Origin: Myripristis murdjan
Lineage: Eukaryota; Chordata; Actinopteri; Holocentriformes; Holocentridae
DNA: 64,000 bases
Direction: 5' to 3'
Assembly (NCBI RefSeq): GCF_902150065.1
Contig: NC_043983.1
Location: 10,533,321-10,597,320 of the forward strand
The position numbers were made by a program, and so were the translations under genes. The notes below the pieces were generated by a model, which worked only from the letters and a program-made list of their open reading frames with translations, was not told where the DNA came from and ran no database searches. Shown in pieces: positions 59,165 to 64,000 of the stretch (positions within the stretch are counted from its first letter, which is position 1; each line of letters begins with the position of its first letter).

Positions 59165-60622
59165 TAATGGTCCTGTTACTGAGCCTTCTAGCTGCCCAGC
59201 TTACAACATATAACTACTTGTACCCAGGCTGGTGCCCTTGTGATCCTTGTGCCACAAATCCTTTCAAAAGGCAGAGGGAAATGTTACTCAACCTCCAGCT
59301 CAGGCTGAAGAAATGAGGCGAAAAGCTGCAGGCTGCAATGCCAGTCCAAGGGGTCAAGCCAGGAGAAGTGATTGTACTTTTAGCCACGCTAGTTCTCTGT
59401 GTACAGTGTAATTATCTCAGTTAATGACTGGTTTAATGTGGAATTAAAGAATTAAACATTTTGTAGGCTGGTGAAGGTTACATACGTCCCACAGAACACC
59501 CTGATGTTGACCTCTGTGCAGCAAACTCAAATTATGAGGACACCCACTGTCAGAGTTTGCCTGGTTTTTCCACATATAGCTCTATAATTAATGTGTGTTT
59601 CTGTGAAAAGAAAGGAACTCTCATTTGACTTCCTCAGTCCAATCTATTACTGGGTCCAAGTTCCTTTTTATAAGAAATGAAGTTCCTCTCTACCCGCTGA
59701 TACTTCTCCCTGTTGAAGGTCATGATCAAGGTGTGTGTCATCCAGGCTAAAGGGCAGTGAAAGCAAATGATGGGAAAATACCATAAATCATATTTCCAGT
59801 GTTATTCCACTTTAAAAGGTTGTGGCAAGTTTGTCCACATTTCTTTAAAAATGACCCAGACACAGTTTCTGTGCCCACAATATTAATAATAATAATAATT
59901 TGCTGTTAACTGCACAGCTCCAGTGTTTGGTTTTCAATATCATGCTCTCTTATTTCCTGCCACTGGCAGAAACATGATCATGTTCTCAGATAAAGACTGA
60001 ACTATCCAAAATATTAAATAATGTTGTCTATGAACCTACCTTTAGACATAACAGTAACATCTTTCAACTTCATATGAACATGTTATCATGGTTTCATACT
60101 ATACATGCTGCACTATACTACTACACTATACCACCCTCGGCCATTCTCTTTCTGTCCACTAGAGGGTGTTGTAGAATCATGGATAGACAGTGGTCATTCA
60201 AGCCATTCAGTTGATGCTGACAGTGAATGCAACAGCAGAATCAGCCTGTATTTTTAACATTACCAGTAACCAGCAGAGAGGAGTGCGAGGTCCAAAGTCA
60301 CTGCGTCTACACACTAGATGTGATGCTTGCATGGACCTGACTAGTGTAGAAGTGCTCGGCAAAGAGACAAGGAACAGAAAGAAACGGTGAGAAAGTTTCT
60401 ATTATAAAGCAAAATCACAACAGAAAACAGAAGCATAGGGGATTGAGAGGAGGGTCGGGGAGAAAAATCACTTGGACTGCACCGCTGCACCGCCGCCTCT
60501 CACTGTTCAGGCGGCTGGCCCCACAACTGCAAACAGCCGGCCAGATGTAAGACACACTGCTTAAGTCAATATGAGCAGACCCTAAGCTGCCTGACCACTG
60601 GGGAGTCACAGGCACCTGACCT

Positions 60623-60624
<2 letters not shown>

Positions 60625-60683
<59 letters not shown>
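60625..60683. repeat. (AC)n microsatellite
   Basis: Fifty-nine nucleotides of alternating AC in the gene-poor right part. Confidence 0.95.
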
Positions 60684-60685
<2 letters not shown>

Positions 60686-62283
60686 CACACTGAACGTCAG
60701 TCTTCAGTGTCAGCCCCATGCTGTGTGACATCATTTACCCACATTCCAGGCCTTTGAAAAATGTCTATTAATTTTTTTCTGATGTCTGTCCTGACAGGAC
60801 AACGTTTTCTGAACTCAGTCTTCCCTGTGTGTGTGTGTGTGTGTATCTATTCTACCATTCTTTATCTCTGCCTCTCTATTAAACTATCCAGATTTTTGAT
60901 CTAGAAGTCTTGTTGATTAGGTTTAACACAAGCCATTCCCTGTTTGCAGTGTTAGCAGAAGGAAACATAAGGGCACAGGGCATTCTGTGGTTTCCCACAG
61001 ATTTCCCACAGCTCTCAGGTTGCATGAAGCTGTGCTCTTAACCACCATCAGTCCTCGTAGGGGTTCATTCATTTGGGTTTTCACCATCCGAGCTGAAGTG
61101 AAGGCATGCTTTCATGAGGTTGCGGGTCTTTTGACGACATTTGGAACCGATGTTTGGGCATGATCCTATCAACTGTGGTTCTCTATCCTGCCATTCTCTG
61201 TCTAAAGTAACCCCTGGAATTCTGATTTTCCCTTAAATTTCCTCTTAAATAGTTTCATAGTTAGAAAGATTTTTTTTTTCATTTTGTAGAAAAATGTCAC
61301 ATACATATTCTGCATCACTAATACTTCACTGAAGCTACATCACGCTGATATGTGAAATATTCCAACCCAGTGTGGCATTGTTTTATGGCTGCAGCATCAC
61401 ATCAAATACAAAAACATCCAGATGTCTTGTGCATCATTTTCATACACATTTCCCGGTTGGTATCTTTGGAAACACTGGGATCTCCACTGGAATTTAAAGT
61501 TCTGTAGGTCTGAACAAAGCTCAGCCACAGAGTAAACGCACCTGTGGCTGCAGCAGATGTGAAAAGTTTAAATTCACTCAAAAGTTACTTATTTTGCACA
61601 GTAAAATGTATTTACATTGATGAAGCATGAGGAAAACAGTGTATACATGTGTAACCTATCTAAGAAAACAGGTATGTGCAGATGGATGAAAATTTATTTA
61701 GATTCATAGGACAGTTACATCTAGGAATCGACTAAAGATACACATATTGTATCAAACTTAGTCTCAGCTGGCTAGCCTTATTTTTCAAGCTTCATTTTTT
61801 CCTCCCATCAAGCATTCTTTTCTCTGTGGAGAAAGAGTCGATAATATTTTGACAACCAGAGGTCCCAGAGTCCCACCCAAGTCCCACATGTGAGAGACAG
61901 ACAAGCATAAAGGAATTTGCGCTGTATCACACAGCGGGTATCCGGTGATTACTGATGGACTGTTTCATTGCTATGATTGGATCAAGTGTCTGCGGTGGAG
62001 AGCAAAACACTGTCACTGTGGCGTCAGCGCACGTGAATGTGAGGCATCACGGCGGAACCGGGGTACGGTCGTGTTGCATGTATGCATTTGATGGTACGCT
62101 TCTAAGAGCATCTGCATGTGGCTGCATGTGTCTGTGGGTCTGTGTGTTAGTCTACAAGACGTCTGACCTCAGATCACTCCGGGCAGATCCACCAGGAGCT
62201 TCCTTAGAGAAAAAAACAAAGCTGAGACAACATCCGTGTTATGGTTCCACAGAACTGAAGCTCAGAGCAACAGCTAGACCTGC

Positions 62284-62311
62284 AGGGAGGAGGAGGAGGA
62301 GGAGGAGGAGG
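62284..62311. repeat. (GGA)n microsatellite
   Basis: About nine GGA units, 45 bp before the CAGA/TAGA array. Confidence 0.9.
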
Positions 62312-62356
62312 TCTGCAGGCCTTCAGCCCTCTGGACTCTAGAGGAAAACAGAGTGC

Positions 62357-62381
62357 CAGACAGACAGACAGACAGACAGAC

Positions 62382-62412
<31 letters not shown>
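62357..62412. repeat. Compound (CAGA)n(TAGA)n microsatellite
   Basis: Seven CAGA units switch to seven TAGA units by a single-base change carried through the array. Confidence 0.95.
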
Positions 62413-62413
<1 letters not shown>

Positions 62414-62735
62414 GTATCTCACTCATGAAAAAATATGACCCTAACTACTAAGTAAAATAACAGCAATAAATAAATAAAATATATAGTCTATTGTCAACCT
62501 CAGTTCAGTCATCTGATTTATTTATATAATTTATTTTTTAAATAAATTAAGGGATTATTACACAACATGTCAAGACTGTATGCTTTGAGACATTGGAGAC
62601 AAAGAACATGCCAAGCTGAAGAAGTTTTGGACGGACATCTCATACCAGGCATCAGGTGGACAAATCATTTGTCTGTCAACAATCCTGACAACCCAGTGAG
62701 GATGGTCTGACGGTCCCCTTCTTCTATCTAAAGTG

Positions 62736-63095
62736 ATGGACAACACCAACCATGAGGATGAATCCCTCAGCTGGATGTCCACCCTGATTAATGACCCCAT
62801 GCGGCCTGCTGCCTCCGGGACCAGCGTCCCCTCACCGCGTCCCCAAACATCTGAGCAGGACAGGCAGACTCCCGGCCCGGCTGCTGGACAGAGTGAGGGC
62901 CGCAACAAAAGCTACATTTCCCGCATGCGAAAGAGGCTGAGCTCAAACAGCTGCCGGCCTGTGAAGGAGAAGGTGGTGAGCAGACCCGTGCCACGCTGGG
63001 TCAGGAGGGTGCAGGCCGTCATCAAAAAGAGGAACCAGCAGAGAAGGAGAGCCGCCGTTCTCTCCTTACACAAGACTCTTGTCAGCATTATTTGA
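62736..63095 (+). CDS. Unrecognised 119-aa basic protein
   Basis: I do not recognise this frame. It starts MDNTNHEDESLSWMSTLIND, has a Pro/Ser/Gln-rich middle and a strongly basic second half (SYISRMRKRLSS, VSRPVPRWVRRVQAVIKKRN, QQRRRAAVL) ending LHKTLVSII. Coding-like signs: GC-rich third positions typical of the neighbouring exons, no low complexity, and polyadenylation signals within 70 bp after the stop. The basic part resembles a nuclear or nucleic-acid-binding tail. It may be a single-exon gene or the last exon of one starting upstream; ctatctaaag just before the ATG could be an acceptor. A decayed copy of its 5' part lies about 0.7 kb downstream. Confidence 0.5.
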   Translation: MDNTNHEDESLSWMSTLINDPMRPAASGTSVPSPRPQTSEQDRQTPGPAAGQSEGRNKSYISRMRKRLSSNSCRPVKEKVVSRPVPRWVRRVQAVIKKRNQQRRRAAVLSLHKTLVSII

Positions 63096-63115
63096 ATTTT
63101 CACAAAAAAAATCGC

Positions 63116-63163
63116 ATTAAAAAGTGACTTTACACTGGGTGTCATAAAAGAAAACCAAATAAA
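63116..63163 (+). terminator. Polyadenylation signals after the 62736 frame
   Basis: ATTAAA at 63116-63121 and AATAAA at 63158-63163, 20 and 62 bp past the stop. They support a transcript ending here. Confidence 0.5.
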
Positions 63164-63374
63164 AAAATTTGATCACAAAATAAAAAAAAAGTGACTTTCC
63201 CTCAAGCTTTTGCATTTGTGTCTTTGTTTTAATGATCAACTCAGTGAAGAATGTTCATTTTAAAGACGATCAAATGCCCAGTATCACAATTACAGTTCAT
63301 TACGCATAACCCATTAACTGACCTGAAACGTAAGAACTATTTTAAAGTTTCATTGTTCATATGATAATGTGTCA

Positions 63375-63520
63375 TGGACTGACATCCTCTACTTCTGAAC
63401 CACTGGTAGCTGAGTGCATTTGTGTCCCCCTCCTTCAAAAAATGGTGCAGAACATGAACCATGAGCATTAATCCTTCATCTGGAGGTTCATCCTCAGTAA
63501 TGACTGACCAACTGACCAAT
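63375..63520 (+). pseudogene. Decayed partial duplicate of the 62736 gene start
   Basis: By eye, 63440-63517 aligns with about 62712-62796 at roughly three quarters identity, including the upstream tcccc stretch, the aaccatgag block after the start and the taatgac block. Weaker similarity extends upstream to about 63375. The frame is not open here and the basic C-terminal half is absent. It is either a dead tandem copy or another member of a repeat family that includes the 62736 frame. Confidence 0.5.
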
Positions 63521-64000
63521 CCTTGACAATGCACTACTGGAAACCTGTTGGTTAACTTCAAAATCATTAAAGCATGTTTAACAGTTTGTATTCTTAAGGG
63601 ATTAGGTTGCAACATAATGCAAATCATTTTCACTGGAAGGCCAACAGGAATAGAAATGCAGAAATGAAGAGAGATAATGAATAAATGCCCACGTGTGCAC
63701 ATACCCACCCCCCTCATGCTGCTGCCAACCCAAACACAGACATCTTTTAGGGTTATTTGAAATGACTTGGTTATGAAATCTACTTTATCTTGGCCAACTT
63801 ATGTCTCTTGGGGTGGGATGAGTCTGAGTTGGGTAAGGCCGGTCAAGCCATGCTGGTGCTGCCTGCTGTATGCACAAAGTCCCCGGTCTACCCTGGAGTG
63901 GCTGAACAGGCCCAGGGCGAGCTGCCCTCGTGGATCGAACACGGGACAAATTCATGCTCAAGACTTGGTGCGTTCCCTACAAGCCTCGTACATGATGTAC
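63521..64000. other. Right-edge non-coding DNA
   Basis: No gene seen. The minus strand near 63920-63945 reads gtgttcgatccacgagggca, with a B-box-like GTTCGATCC, possibly a SINE end. Confidence 0.4.

Larger units (their letters stand above)
58441..62735. other. Gene-poor stretch
   Basis: No supported exon. Holds the perfect hairpin (59106-59164), the AC array (60625-60683), a small CpG-containing patch near 61990-62090 with an inverted CCAAT (attgg at 61977), and the GGA and CAGA/TAGA arrays. The CpG patch could be the promoter of the 62736 frame, but no splice pair links them convincingly. Confidence 0.6.

Noticed and set aside
61955-62341. 128-codon plus-strand frame
   Set aside because: Composition changes along its length and it ends in the GGA array; no recognisable domain.
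62352-62412. Array of 4-nt units considered as a CRISPR or satellite
   Set aside because: Simple tetranucleotide microsatellite with no spacers, in vertebrate DNA.

Overview
The window is vertebrate nuclear DNA, almost certainly from a ray-finned (probably percomorph) fish. It holds six multi-exon protein genes with GT-AG introns, small exons and short intergenic gaps. The repeats (LINE-like tails ending in ATCT- or CTGATT-type microsatellites, tRNA-like SINE pieces, GCTAACGTTAGC palindromes) are of kinds I associate with teleosts. I assembled exon borders by hand from reading frame, splice consensus and remembered human orthologues; every listed gene keeps one open frame across all its junctions.

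Layout. Minus strand, 1606-21008: ap3d1, delta subunit of the AP-3 adaptor. Twenty-three exons cover the first 912 residues and the C-terminal ear lies off the left edge. Minus strand, 22781-29110: hdgfl2, a PWWP plus integrase-binding-domain chromatin protein, complete in 16 exons (664 aa). Minus strand, 30994-33493: fam32a, 4 exons, 114 aa. Plus strand, 34389-36214: mrpl54, a mitoribosomal large-subunit protein, 3 exons, 138 aa, head to head with fam32a. Plus strand, 37478-45683: a MALT1-type paracaspase, 16 coding exons, 819 aa, with a probable non-coding exon upstream. Plus strand, 47348-57430: safb, a SAP/RRM nuclear scaffold protein, 21 exons, 848 aa. From 57.5 kb to the right edge the DNA is mostly non-genic; it holds one unrecognised 119-codon frame at 62736-63095 and a decayed partial copy of its 5' end about 0.7 kb further on.

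The genes share no single pathway. Five of the six (all but the paracaspase) have human orthologues on chromosome 19p13. Human MALT1 is on 18q21, which belongs to the same whole-genome-duplication paralogon, so the paracaspase here may be the paralogue that mammals lost (PCASP2) rather than MALT1 itself.

The most unusual patterns are: (1) a GCTAACGTTAGC palindrome family found only beside the first exons of four of the six genes, in three of them about 110-190 bp into intron 1; (2) two consecutive 42-nt phase-1 exons in the paracaspase where human MALT1 has its regulated exon 7; (3) a perfect 28-bp hairpin with a 3-nt loop at 59106-59164; (4) a possible poison exon in safb; (5) TG/CA tracts beside splice sites in three genes; (6) one unnamed repeat lying just upstream of both the mrpl54 and safb promoters.
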